Program-made: the position numbers and the translations under genes
The notes under the pieces: model-generated
What the model was told of the DNA's origin: nothing
The model's input: only the letters and a program-made list of their open reading frames with translations
Databases searched by the model: none
Shown: positions 18,141-25,222 of the stretch, one piece after another
Layout of the letters: each line of letters opens with the position of its first letter
How positions within the stretch are numbered: position 1 is the stretch's first letter
DNA from: an uncultured Sphaerochaeta sp.
Lineage (GTDB): Bacteria > Spirochaetota > Spirochaetia > Sphaerochaetales > Sphaerochaetaceae
Length of the DNA stretch: 64,000 bases
Assembly (NCBI RefSeq): GCF_963677075.1
Contig: NZ_OY781873.1
Location: forward strand, 2,319,715 to 2,383,714
Reading direction: 5' to 3'

Positions 18141-18249
18141 AACACATCGGATATAGGGTAAGTACAAAAAATCCCAGCAACCAAGGTACCAGAAACATAT
18201 AGGAACTGAGGTTCTCTTTCAGGACTTTCTGTCGGTGCTAACTCTTCAT
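18141..18249 (-). pseudogene. Sugar ABC permease, 5' remnant with a stop at codon 4
   Basis: This is the 5' end of the permease whose body lies at 15519-16344. An ATG at 18249 has GGAGAG at good spacing. It reads Met-Lys-Ser and then TAG at 18240-18238, followed in the same frame by HRQKVLKENLSSYMFLVPW and LLGFFVLTLYPM, the usual first membrane segment. It then runs into the IS. The TAG is consistent with a CAG-to-TAG change. Two in-frame stops plus the IS make inactivation secure. A protein could only start at the internal Met before FLVPW. Confidence 0.85.
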
Positions 18250-18293
18250 GTAATACTCTCCATAGTAGTAATAGATGCTTTGCTTCTACTAAC

Positions 18294-18321
18294 ATACTAC
18301 CACACCAAATGAAGATTGCAA
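18294..18321 (-). promoter_or_regulatory. Likely promoter of the disrupted sugar ABC operon
   Basis: On the minus strand TTGCAA (18321-18316) and TAGTAT (18299-18294) are 16 bases apart, 45 bases upstream of the remnant start codon. A GGAACG..ATTCC imperfect palindrome lies further upstream at 18362-18374. Confidence 0.4.
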
Positions 18322-18376
18322 GAAAATGTGCTCGGACACATACACTTTTTTTTACATTTTCGGAATAACGTTCCAA

Positions 18377-21232
18377 CTATGAAAAGAGCAGACTCTCTTC
18401 TGTTGATTCCCCATCCCCTACAGAAAAATGGTTGATGGAGGAGAGAAACACAGAAACAACTGAAGGGTCATACATGGTGCCACTGCAACGCTTGATTTCT
18501 GCTACAGCTACCTCCTGGAGTAAAGGTTTCTTGTATGACCGTTCGCTGGTCATCGCATCGTAGCTGTCCGCGACACTGATAATCCGCGCAGGCAAGCTGA
18601 TAGCTTCACCTTTCAATCCCCTTGGATATCCACTTCCGTTCCACATCTCATGATGTTCCAGTACAGACAAGGATAGATCACTATACTCTGCAGAAGCAGA
18701 AAGAATTCGATACCCAATCTCAGGGTGTCGCTTTACCGCTTCCCATTCATTTTGATCAAGCTTGGTTGGCTTGTTGAGGATAGACTCATTAATTCCAATC
18801 TTTCCTATATCATGCAACAGGGCAGCAATTCGGATACGCTTGACTTCACTCTCAGGAAGCTGCAACTGCTGGGCGAGGAAAACAGAGAGTGCACTTACCC
18901 TCCTTGAGTGTTGCAACTCACGGGGGCTTTTTGCAAACAGGGAATTAATAACCAATCCTATGGATTTATTCTTTGCACTCGCACTCTCGTAAATCTTGTT
19001 CCGTTGCAGGTTATCCTCAGCGCGCTTGAGTGTCTCCTGCAAGCTTTCATCCCCTACTTCTCTAACAGCATATCCAGAGGAGAGAGAGAGCCTAAAGCTC
19101 TCGATACGAATCTCCTTGGATCGCTCTTCTATACAGGACAACAGGGATTCTACTTCCTGCACAGAATCTCCTGGAATGAGAAAGACAAACTCGTCGCCAC
19201 CGTATCGTGCAATGGTTGTCTCATCATTACTGCACATCCTGAGTATCTGGGCTGTAGCTTTAAGCATTGAGTCCCCCACCTCATGCCCAAAGCTGTCATT
19301 GATAAGTTTCAAACCATTGATATCCACCAATGCAAGGGTGAATGATCCAGCATGTTCAAGCCTTTTCAATTTACTTTCGAAATAGACTCTACTATACAAA
19401 CCGGTGAGATAATCATGGTTTCTCTGATAAATCAGTCTTTTTTGGTTCTCACGAATTTCCGTTACATCACGACAAACCACAACAGCTCCAAGCAACACAT
19501 CGTGTTCATCACGAATAGGAGCAAAACTGTAACTACCTATCCATTGTTCTCCTGATTGTTTCTTTACTACCGTATACTCTGTGTCACCTGCTTTCCCAGA
19601 GAGTGCTTGGAAGCCCGCCCACATCTGTTGCCCCAGCAGATTCCCCTGACTGTCATAGGCTTCAAACAGCGAAGAAAATGCGCGCAGGTCATCAGGACAT
19701 TCTGAACGCTTTGAGAACCGGTAGTAGTGCAAAAATGAATGGTTAACCAGTATGAAACGACTTTCAGGGTCTATGATAAACACTGCATCAATCATACTGT
19801 TGATTGCTGCATCAAGGGTGGCTTTGCTTTGAGCGAGCGACTGCTGGGCAATTCTCTGATCCTCAAGCGCGTTGAGAATAATTTTTCTCCCCTGTTCGGT
19901 CTGTTTCTGCAAAGCTTGGAGTGAACGCATGGAGGATATTCTCTCTGTGATATCAAAAAAGGTAATAAGGAGAAAACGATCCAGGAATGCTCCACTAATT
20001 TCCATCTCCAACACAGTACCAGTAGCTGTAACCAAGGTGAATTCTTGTGAATCAATATGTCTAGAATGCCTGATTATGGACTGTTCAACAGCCTCTTCCC
20101 AGGATTCTCTTGCTTTTATCCGGTACGTTGGGTTAGGGTAAACCTTCTCATACCACATGTCGACATCCTCTATTTCACCTTGCTTGAATTGAAATGTGGT
20201 ACTCCATGCTTCGTTTACAGAAACTACCGTACCCTCCTGGGTAAGAAGGACCATAGGCAGGGGAGCATTGGAGAATAATTGCTTGAATTTTATTTCGCTG
20301 TCTGCCAGTTCCTTTTCCACCGCTTCCCTTCTTCTTACTTCCTTGCTGAGCTTCAATATCCAGAACCCCAGAGATGCAGCGACAAACAATGCTATACCAA
20401 TAATCAGATAAATAGTGGTACTCTGCACAGTCTTTTCATACTGAAGAGGCAAATATGCCCGATACAATCTCTCCCTTGTCTCACTGTCAATTGTCTGGAG
20501 TGCCTTGTTGATAATGGGAAGAATAGAGGCATAGTCCTCATGAATAGCAATAGAGAGGAAGTTCATGTAGGCAGTGGTACCCACTACCTTTACTTTTCTG
20601 GATAACCCAAGCTTGGACCGATAATGGTTCGCAACCAACAGGTTTTCCACCAAGGCAAAACACTCTCCCCGTGCAACGAGGGTGAGGCCTTCTTCAACGG
20701 TAGATACTTCAACCAAGGTCAGATTTGGGTAATCTCGTGCCAGCCACTCCTGGGCTGCATAATGGGAAACTACTGCGACCTTCTTTCCTTCAAGCTCTGC
20801 CAAACTACCGATATACCCGACCTGTTCTCCAGCAATGATTGCAAGAGGTACAGTCAGGTATGGTTCACTGAAACGCAATGTTGCCTCTCGCTCCTCTGTC
20901 TTGCTGATGCTTCCGGTCATGGCAATTTCACCACTGAGTAACTTCTCATAGGCATCCTGCCAGGAAGTCCCTTCAACAGGAATGAAGGTCAGTCCACTGA
21001 GAGAGCTGACGCTCTGTAGATATGCAAAACTCAGGCCTGTAGGCATGCCATTCTTGTCTAGGTACTCAAGAGGTTCCCACGCAGGATCGACCAAGACAGA
21101 GAGAGGAGCTTGTCGTGCAAGCAAAATACGTTCATTTTCACTCAAGGAAGAGAGAAAGGAGGGATCAGCGGCAAAAAGTGTTGAGGTGAGCAGGAGAAGC
21201 ATACTGAGCAATATCAAGCGCCGGGTATTCAT
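18377..21232 (-). CDS. Multidomain c-di-GMP protein: periplasmic binding domain, PAS, PAS, GGDEF, HD-GYP
   Basis: The protein is 951 residues. A signal peptide (1-22) leads a family 3 solute-binding domain (about 35-255, with DPAWEPLEYLDKNGMPTG and GSISKTEEREATLRFSEPYL). A membrane helix follows (about 272-295), then PAS (about 315-440), PAS (about 475-595), GGDEF (about 605-770; RYGGDEFVFLI near 676) and HD-GYP (about 775-935; LLHDIGKIG near 806, HHEMWNGSGYPRGLKG near 862). Both synthesis (intact GGDEF) and hydrolysis (intact HD and GYP) are possible. No RxxD site precedes GGDEF. The gene overlaps the upstream PAS gene by 4 bases. It probably senses a small periplasmic ligand, which cannot be named. 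Confidence 0.94.
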   Translation of the reverse strand: MNTRRLILLSMLLLLTSTLFAADPSFLSSLSENERILLARQAPLSVLVDPAWEPLEYLDKNGMPTGLSFAYLQSVSSLSGLTFIPVEGTSWQDAYEKLLSGEIAMTGSISKTEEREATLRFSEPYLTVPLAIIAGEQVGYIGSLAELEGKKVAVVSHYAAQEWLARDYPNLTLVEVSTVEEGLTLVARGECFALVENLLVANHYRSKLGLSRKVKVVGTTAYMNFLSIAIHEDYASILPIINKALQTIDSETRERLYRAYLPLQYEKTVQSTTIYLIIGIALFVAASLGFWILKLSKEVRRREAVEKELADSEIKFKQLFSNAPLPMVLLTQEGTVVSVNEAWSTTFQFKQGEIEDVDMWYEKVYPNPTYRIKARESWEEAVEQSIIRHSRHIDSQEFTLVTATGTVLEMEISGAFLDRFLLITFFDITERISSMRSLQALQKQTEQGRKIILNALEDQRIAQQSLAQSKATLDAAINSMIDAVFIIDPESRFILVNHSFLHYYRFSKRSECPDDLRAFSSLFEAYDSQGNLLGQQMWAGFQALSGKAGDTEYTVVKKQSGEQWIGSYSFAPIRDEHDVLLGAVVVCRDVTEIRENQKRLIYQRNHDYLTGLYSRVYFESKLKRLEHAGSFTLALVDINGLKLINDSFGHEVGDSMLKATAQILRMCSNDETTIARYGGDEFVFLIPGDSVQEVESLLSCIEERSKEIRIESFRLSLSSGYAVREVGDESLQETLKRAEDNLQRNKIYESASAKNKSIGLVINSLFAKSPRELQHSRRVSALSVFLAQQLQLPESEVKRIRIAALLHDIGKIGINESILNKPTKLDQNEWEAVKRHPEIGYRILSASAEYSDLSLSVLEHHEMWNGSGYPRGLKGEAISLPARIISVADSYDAMTSERSYKKPLLQEVAVAEIKRCSGTMYDPSVVSVFLSSINHFSVGDGESTEESLLFS

Positions 21233-22293
21233 GCATTACCCTCCTCTTCCACTGAGGAGTACCGCTTTGGCCGTCCGATTTCCTTGAGAAGAGCGTTGAC
21301 TTCTCGTTTCAGACCCATGATCCGCTCTTCTCTCTGGCTCATTACTGCATACCAACGTCTTAGTTCAACCAACTGTTCCTTGTTTTGTTGCTCAATTGCA
21401 TTACGCTCGGTTATATCCAGCCCCTGGGCGATGGTTGCCACAAGAGAGCCATCAATCGGGTCTAGGATCGGTCCAGCATTCCAGAGTATGGTCCGAACTT
21501 CTCCCTCTATGGTTTTCAAATGAATCTCAACATTGGAGAGACTGTGTTCAGTTTCCAAACGGTTTTCCAGCCGTTTAAGTTCCTCCTGTCCCAGCGAAGT
21601 CAAGACAAATCCCACATTCTTTCCTACTATATCGCTTATCGGAAGGCCCAACAAAGATGCAAAGGAGTGGTTGGTCCTGGTGATAGTGAATGAAGCATCC
21701 CAGACAAGGATAGGGCTGTTTGATTCCATGAGCAGGGCATCGAGATAGTCATGAGCCTCTTTAAGTTCTGAGGCCATCTTCTTTTGCTGGGTAAGCAGCT
21801 CGGTATAGACGATAATCCCCCCAATTTTTCCTGATTCCCTATACCAGGGTCGACACTCCCAACGGGTATAATCCATGCTCCCATCCTCATGGGTGTAGGG
21901 GTCATCCTCCCCACTGATTACTTCCCCTTTCAGACAACGCTGGTGGACCTTTCTCCATTTCTCGGGAAGATTGGGAATCACCTCATAGTGGTGTTTTCCA
22001 ATGATTGCGTTCCCATCAGGAATATGATACTCCTCACAATATTTCTTGCTGACGTAGAGGTACCGAAGCTCTGTATCATGAATTGCAATGGCATAGCGTG
22101 AATGCTCAATTACATAGTGAAGCAATGCTGATGTGTGTTGAAGCGAAGTTTCCTGCGTCTGGAACGTTCTTGCCTTACGTTTCTGCATGATTACGATGAC
22201 CGTGAGAAGGATAAGCAGACCTAAAAGGAATACTGCCACACCAAAAATAGTGAGGGCATATTGCCCTTGGATTGCACTGATAGGAACGTTCAA
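21229..22293 (-). CDS. Membrane-anchored PAS-PAS sensor without an output domain
   Basis: This 354-residue protein has one membrane helix (residues about 13-36). Two PAS domains follow: the first at about 52-165 (SRYAIAIHDTELRYLYVSKKY), the second at about 175-300 (NSPILVWDASFTITRTNHSF, ending TIAQGLDITERNAIE). A coiled tail follows (MSQREERIMGLKREVNALLKEIG). The layout matches the front half of a hybrid histidine kinase, but no kinase, GGDEF or receiver domain follows. The stop overlaps the start of the 951-residue GGDEF/HD-GYP protein (ATGA), so a joint signalling complex is likely; this is inferred from position. Confidence 0.88.
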   Translation of the reverse strand: MNVPISAIQGQYALTIFGVAVFLLGLLILLTVIVIMQKRKARTFQTQETSLQHTSALLHYVIEHSRYAIAIHDTELRYLYVSKKYCEEYHIPDGNAIIGKHHYEVIPNLPEKWRKVHQRCLKGEVISGEDDPYTHEDGSMDYTRWECRPWYRESGKIGGIIVYTELLTQQKKMASELKEAHDYLDALLMESNSPILVWDASFTITRTNHSFASLLGLPISDIVGKNVGFVLTSLGQEELKRLENRLETEHSLSNVEIHLKTIEGEVRTILWNAGPILDPIDGSLVATIAQGLDITERNAIEQQNKEQLVELRRWYAVMSQREERIMGLKREVNALLKEIGRPKRYSSVEEEGNA

Positions 22294-22374
22294 AAGTGTT
22301 ACTCCCAGTCCTCCAAAACAATGTATGACACTACTTTAGCACACAGCTCACTTATACTGCCAGCATTTCTCTAT

Positions 22375-23178
22375 TTACTTTGCGAGTATTTTCCTGATCG
22401 TCCCGATCAAATCATGGCAGTGTTCAAACCCCCTGTCCTTCACTCCATGGTGTGCATTCCCCATGATATACCCTTTGCCTGCAGCTTCAAGCATGGGAAT
22501 GTCATTCTCATCATCCCCAAAGGCATAGGTATGGGCGATGGGGACAGAGAAGTGTTCACTGATTGATCTCAATGAGATCCCCTTCGAGGTAGGACAGATG
22601 TCAAACATCTCTTTGCCTGTAGTAACCACATGAAAGGCGGATCCCCAAGCCTCCCGGCTTCTCTCCAGGATTGCAGGCATATTGCCATCACATACAGCCG
22701 TGATCTGCAGCACATCCCCTGGGATTTCGCTGAATGTGTCAAAAAATTTCGTATATCCTTTTGCCAGATAGCTCTTTGCTTTCAGTTGTTCGCGGGCTAC
22801 CGTGGGGAGACAGATAGCCTCTGTCGTTGAGATAAGCGCCGTAGCCCCCCAGGCATGCAGTGAAGAGGTAATCTGCTCAGCCAAGGAATGATCTATTCCG
22901 TGGTTAGGAAACAACTCTCTTCCTTGGTATAGTACCCTGCATCCATTGGAAGCTGAAAAAACCACCTTGGAAGAGACTGGAGAGAAGAGGGGAAGGAGCG
23001 CCTCATGAAATCGCCCGCTGGATATACAGAACAGGAAATCAGCCTGCCTTGATTCTTCTACCAAGGCAAAGAAATCCGATGAGACGGTTTTCTCCCCATG
23101 GGGAAGAATCGTTCCATCCACATCACAGAAAACAATACCGGCATATGTATGCACATCCACCTCCAAAATGTTGTGCAT
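22375..23178 (-). CDS. HAD-superfamily (Cof-type, IIB) phosphatase
   Basis: The protein is 267 residues from ATG 23178; an in-frame TTG at 23208 is an alternative start. The family motifs are in order: FCDVDGTILP (nucleophile Asp), CISSGRFHE, TSKGISLRSI (motif III lysine) and FGDDENDIPMLEAAG (motif IV). The cap is of the C2 type, as in Cof/YbiV sugar-phosphate phosphatases. The substrate is unknown. It is transcribed away from the DUF72-polymerase operon, and the 83 bases between the start codons hold a long palindrome. Confidence 0.9.
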   Translation of the reverse strand: MHNILEVDVHTYAGIVFCDVDGTILPHGEKTVSSDFFALVEESRQADFLFCISSGRFHEALLPLFSPVSSKVVFSASNGCRVLYQGRELFPNHGIDHSLAEQITSSLHAWGATALISTTEAICLPTVAREQLKAKSYLAKGYTKFFDTFSEIPGDVLQITAVCDGNMPAILERSREAWGSAFHVVTTGKEMFDICPTSKGISLRSISEHFSVPIAHTYAFGDDENDIPMLEAAGKGYIMGNAHHGVKDRGFEHCHDLIGTIRKILAK

Positions 23179-23221
23179 CAGTATGGATGATATCCTCCCC
23201 GGAGGCAAGAGACATGAATTT

Positions 23222-23262
23222 TACTCTTGATTACTTAACATATATATAGTATATCAAGAGTA
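23222..23262 (+). promoter_or_regulatory. 41-bp palindrome enclosing a near-leaderless promoter of the DUF72-imuB-dnaE2 operon
   Basis: Perfect 10-bp arms TACTCTTGAT (23222-23231) and ATCAAGAGTA (23253-23262) are symmetric about 23242, in the gap between divergent genes. TTGATT (23227-23232) and TATATC (23250-23255) are spaced by 17 bases. The start codon begins six bases after the -10 element, leaving no room for a normal ribosome site. Both promoter elements fall in or against the arms, so a protein bound there would silence the operon. A damage-responsive repressor is the obvious guess, but the arms match no LexA box known to me. Confidence 0.6.
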
Positions 23263-24086
23263 TGAGTACTGTTTTGATTGGAACTTCAGGCTACAGCTAT
23301 AATGAGTGGATAGGACCAGTGTATGCACCAGGAACGAGACGAGAAGAGTTCCTTGCCCACTATGCCCAACGCTTTCCCACCGTGGAGCTGAACTTCAGCT
23401 ACTATCGTATGCCAGAGTCTCCTCAGCTTGCAGCAATGCATAAGAGTGCTCCATCCCTCCAATTCTCCATCAAGGCCCACCAGAGCCTCACCCATACCAT
23501 TGATCCTTCTTCATGGAGGGAACAGGCTCTCCTGTTCTCCCATGCCCTTGAGCCGCTGGTAGAGAACCAGGTGCTCAGTGCCGTTCTCCTGCAATTCCCC
23601 TACTCGTTTCACTATGAAGTGGCAGAGCGAAAATATCTGGACTCACTCTTGAGATCCCTCTCCCCATTCCCGCTTGCCATCGAGTTCAGGAACAGCAGCT
23701 GGTACAACAACCGCACGCTCGACTCACTACGAGAGAGGAATATTGCCCTTGCTTCCCTTGACCTCCCCTCGGTGAAAGGCAACCCACCCATGATGGACGT
23801 TAAAACCAGCAGCTCACTGGCATACATCAGGCTGCACGGCAGGAATGAGGAGACATGGTGGGGATCGGACAGCGCAAGCCGCTACGACTATCTCTACAGT
23901 GAGAAAGAGCTTGCCAGCCTACTTGGGCGTATCCAGTCATTTACCACATATGCACAGAAGGTGCTCATCTACTTCAACAACCATAGAAGGGGTCAGGCAG
24001 TAGCCAATGCACTGACGCTCTACCAGTTGGCAGTGGGAGGCAAGGTATGCAAAGAGCAGGTGCAAGCATCATCCATATCAATGTAA
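23262..24086 (+). CDS. DUF72 (YecE-like) protein heading the imuB-dnaE2 operon
   Basis: This 274-residue protein has the DUF72 landmarks: IGTSGYSYNEWIGPVYAPGT, TVELNFSYYRMPESP, FSIKAHQSLTH, AVLLQFPYSFHY, LAIEFRNSSWYN, YIRLHGRNEETWWGS and YFNNHRRGQAVANA. The family is predicted to be a TIM barrel of unknown activity. It overlaps imuB by 40 bases, so the two are made together. This puts a DUF72 protein where an imuA-type gene stands in the classical mutagenesis cassette. Whether it acts in DNA repair is open; no nuclease motif can be asserted. The start is near-leaderless. Confidence 0.9.
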   Translation: MSTVLIGTSGYSYNEWIGPVYAPGTRREEFLAHYAQRFPTVELNFSYYRMPESPQLAAMHKSAPSLQFSIKAHQSLTHTIDPSSWREQALLFSHALEPLVENQVLSAVLLQFPYSFHYEVAERKYLDSLLRSLSPFPLAIEFRNSSWYNNRTLDSLRERNIALASLDLPSVKGNPPMMDVKTSSSLAYIRLHGRNEETWWGSDSASRYDYLYSEKELASLLGRIQSFTTYAQKVLIYFNNHRRGQAVANALTLYQLAVGGKVCKEQVQASSISM

Positions 24087-25222
24087 CCGACTTTGCAGCA
24101 GCAGTAGAGGTGGCAAAGAATCCAAGTCTTGCTGACACCCCCTTTGTGGTTGCCCTTGAGGGATCAGCAAGGACTGTGGTGCTTACCCCATCCCGCCGAG
24201 CATGGGAAGAGGGGATACGGGCAGGCATGCCCCTTCGCTATGCTAAGCAGATGATTCCCTCCCTGCAGGTACTGCCCTGGGACAATCAGAGCACCGCGAA
24301 AGCCGATAGAGCAATCACCTCCATCGCACAGGAGTATTCTCCAAGCATCCAGTGTGACCGGGGAGGACATATCTATCTGGACATGCAGGGAACCACCCGT
24401 CTCTTTGGCCCGGTGGTGGATAGCGCGGTACAGATCCAGGGCGAGATCAGGAAAAAGCTGAATCTTGAGGCCTCTGTGGCAGTTGCTTCCAATAAACTGG
24501 TTGCAAAGGTGGGTACCCGTACCACCCGACCTGCCGGACTTATACAGGTCAGGGAAGGTGATGAGGCCTCATTCCTTGCTTGGCAGGATGTTTCCTTGCT
24601 CAGTGGTGTGGGCTCTGCCACTGCACGACTACTCTCTGTTGCAGGAATCACGACAATTGGCCAGATTGCCGCCCTTGGGGATGAGCAGGTGATGGCCTTC
24701 CTGGGAAAACGGGGTCTTGCCCTCCGTGACGCCGCCCGTGGTTTGGATAACAGCCCACTACAAAGCGGATTGCCGGAGAAGCGGATTGTGCAGAGAAAAA
24801 TCAGCTTTGCTGAACCAATCCTCGAGATGGATGCTCTCAAGGCCGCAGTGGTTACAGCTGGGGAGGATGCTGCATTGTCTATGCGAACTGCAGGACTTGG
24901 TGCGGCAAAGATCCACATAGCGTTGCTCTACAGTGATGGAAGGAGAAGTGAAGCTTCCCATCGCATAAAGGGACAATGGGTCTATGACCTTGAAATATCC
25001 CTTGTCGCATGGAAGGTTGCACAGCTGGCAGCAAGCCGGAGGGTGCGTATTCTCTCTTGCACTCTCTCCCTAGGCGAACTCTCCCCACTCGCCCCGACCC
25101 TGGACCTCTTTCTTCCCGATGCACAGCATCGCTCTGATTCCCTGCAGCAGGCAGTTGACCGAATGCGCCATAAGTTTGGTCCTGGCATCCTGACCCATGG
25201 GGCAGCACTTGCCCATGCGTAG
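24047..25222 (+). CDS. imuB: ImuB-like Y-family polymerase homologue lacking catalytic acids
   Basis: The protein is 391 residues. The fold is that of Y-family polymerases: the palm/fingers region HINVTDFAAAVE (10-21), the YLDMQGTTRLFG strand, and helix-hairpin-helix stretches (LLSGVGSATARLLSVAGITT). Active enzymes have HVDMDAFFA and SIDEAYLD; here the first catalytic Asp is Asn12, and the Asp-Glu pair is replaced by Gly-His in the segment before YLD. This is the mark of ImuB, a non-catalytic adaptor that recruits DnaE2 to the sliding clamp. A clamp-binding-like LDLFLP lies at about 352-357. The ribosome site GGGAGG lies upstream. It overlaps both neighbours. Confidence 0.85.
   Translation: MQRAGASIIHINVTDFAAAVEVAKNPSLADTPFVVALEGSARTVVLTPSRRAWEEGIRAGMPLRYAKQMIPSLQVLPWDNQSTAKADRAITSIAQEYSPSIQCDRGGHIYLDMQGTTRLFGPVVDSAVQIQGEIRKKLNLEASVAVASNKLVAKVGTRTTRPAGLIQVREGDEASFLAWQDVSLLSGVGSATARLLSVAGITTIGQIAALGDEQVMAFLGKRGLALRDAARGLDNSPLQSGLPEKRIVQRKISFAEPILEMDALKAAVVTAGEDAALSMRTAGLGAAKIHIALLYSDGRRSEASHRIKGQWVYDLEISLVAWKVAQLAASRRVRILSCTLSLGELSPLAPTLDLFLPDAQHRSDSLQQAVDRMRHKFGPGILTHGAALAHA

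Noticed and set aside
18122..18376. 84-codon minus-strand frame beside the IS
   Set aside because: It is the wrong frame of the permease 5' remnant; the correct frame gives the conserved first membrane segment.
23222..23262. Classical LexA box upstream of the mutasome operon
   Set aside because: The arms match neither the CTG-n10-CAG nor the GAAC-n4-GTTC type; reported instead as an unassigned palindrome.
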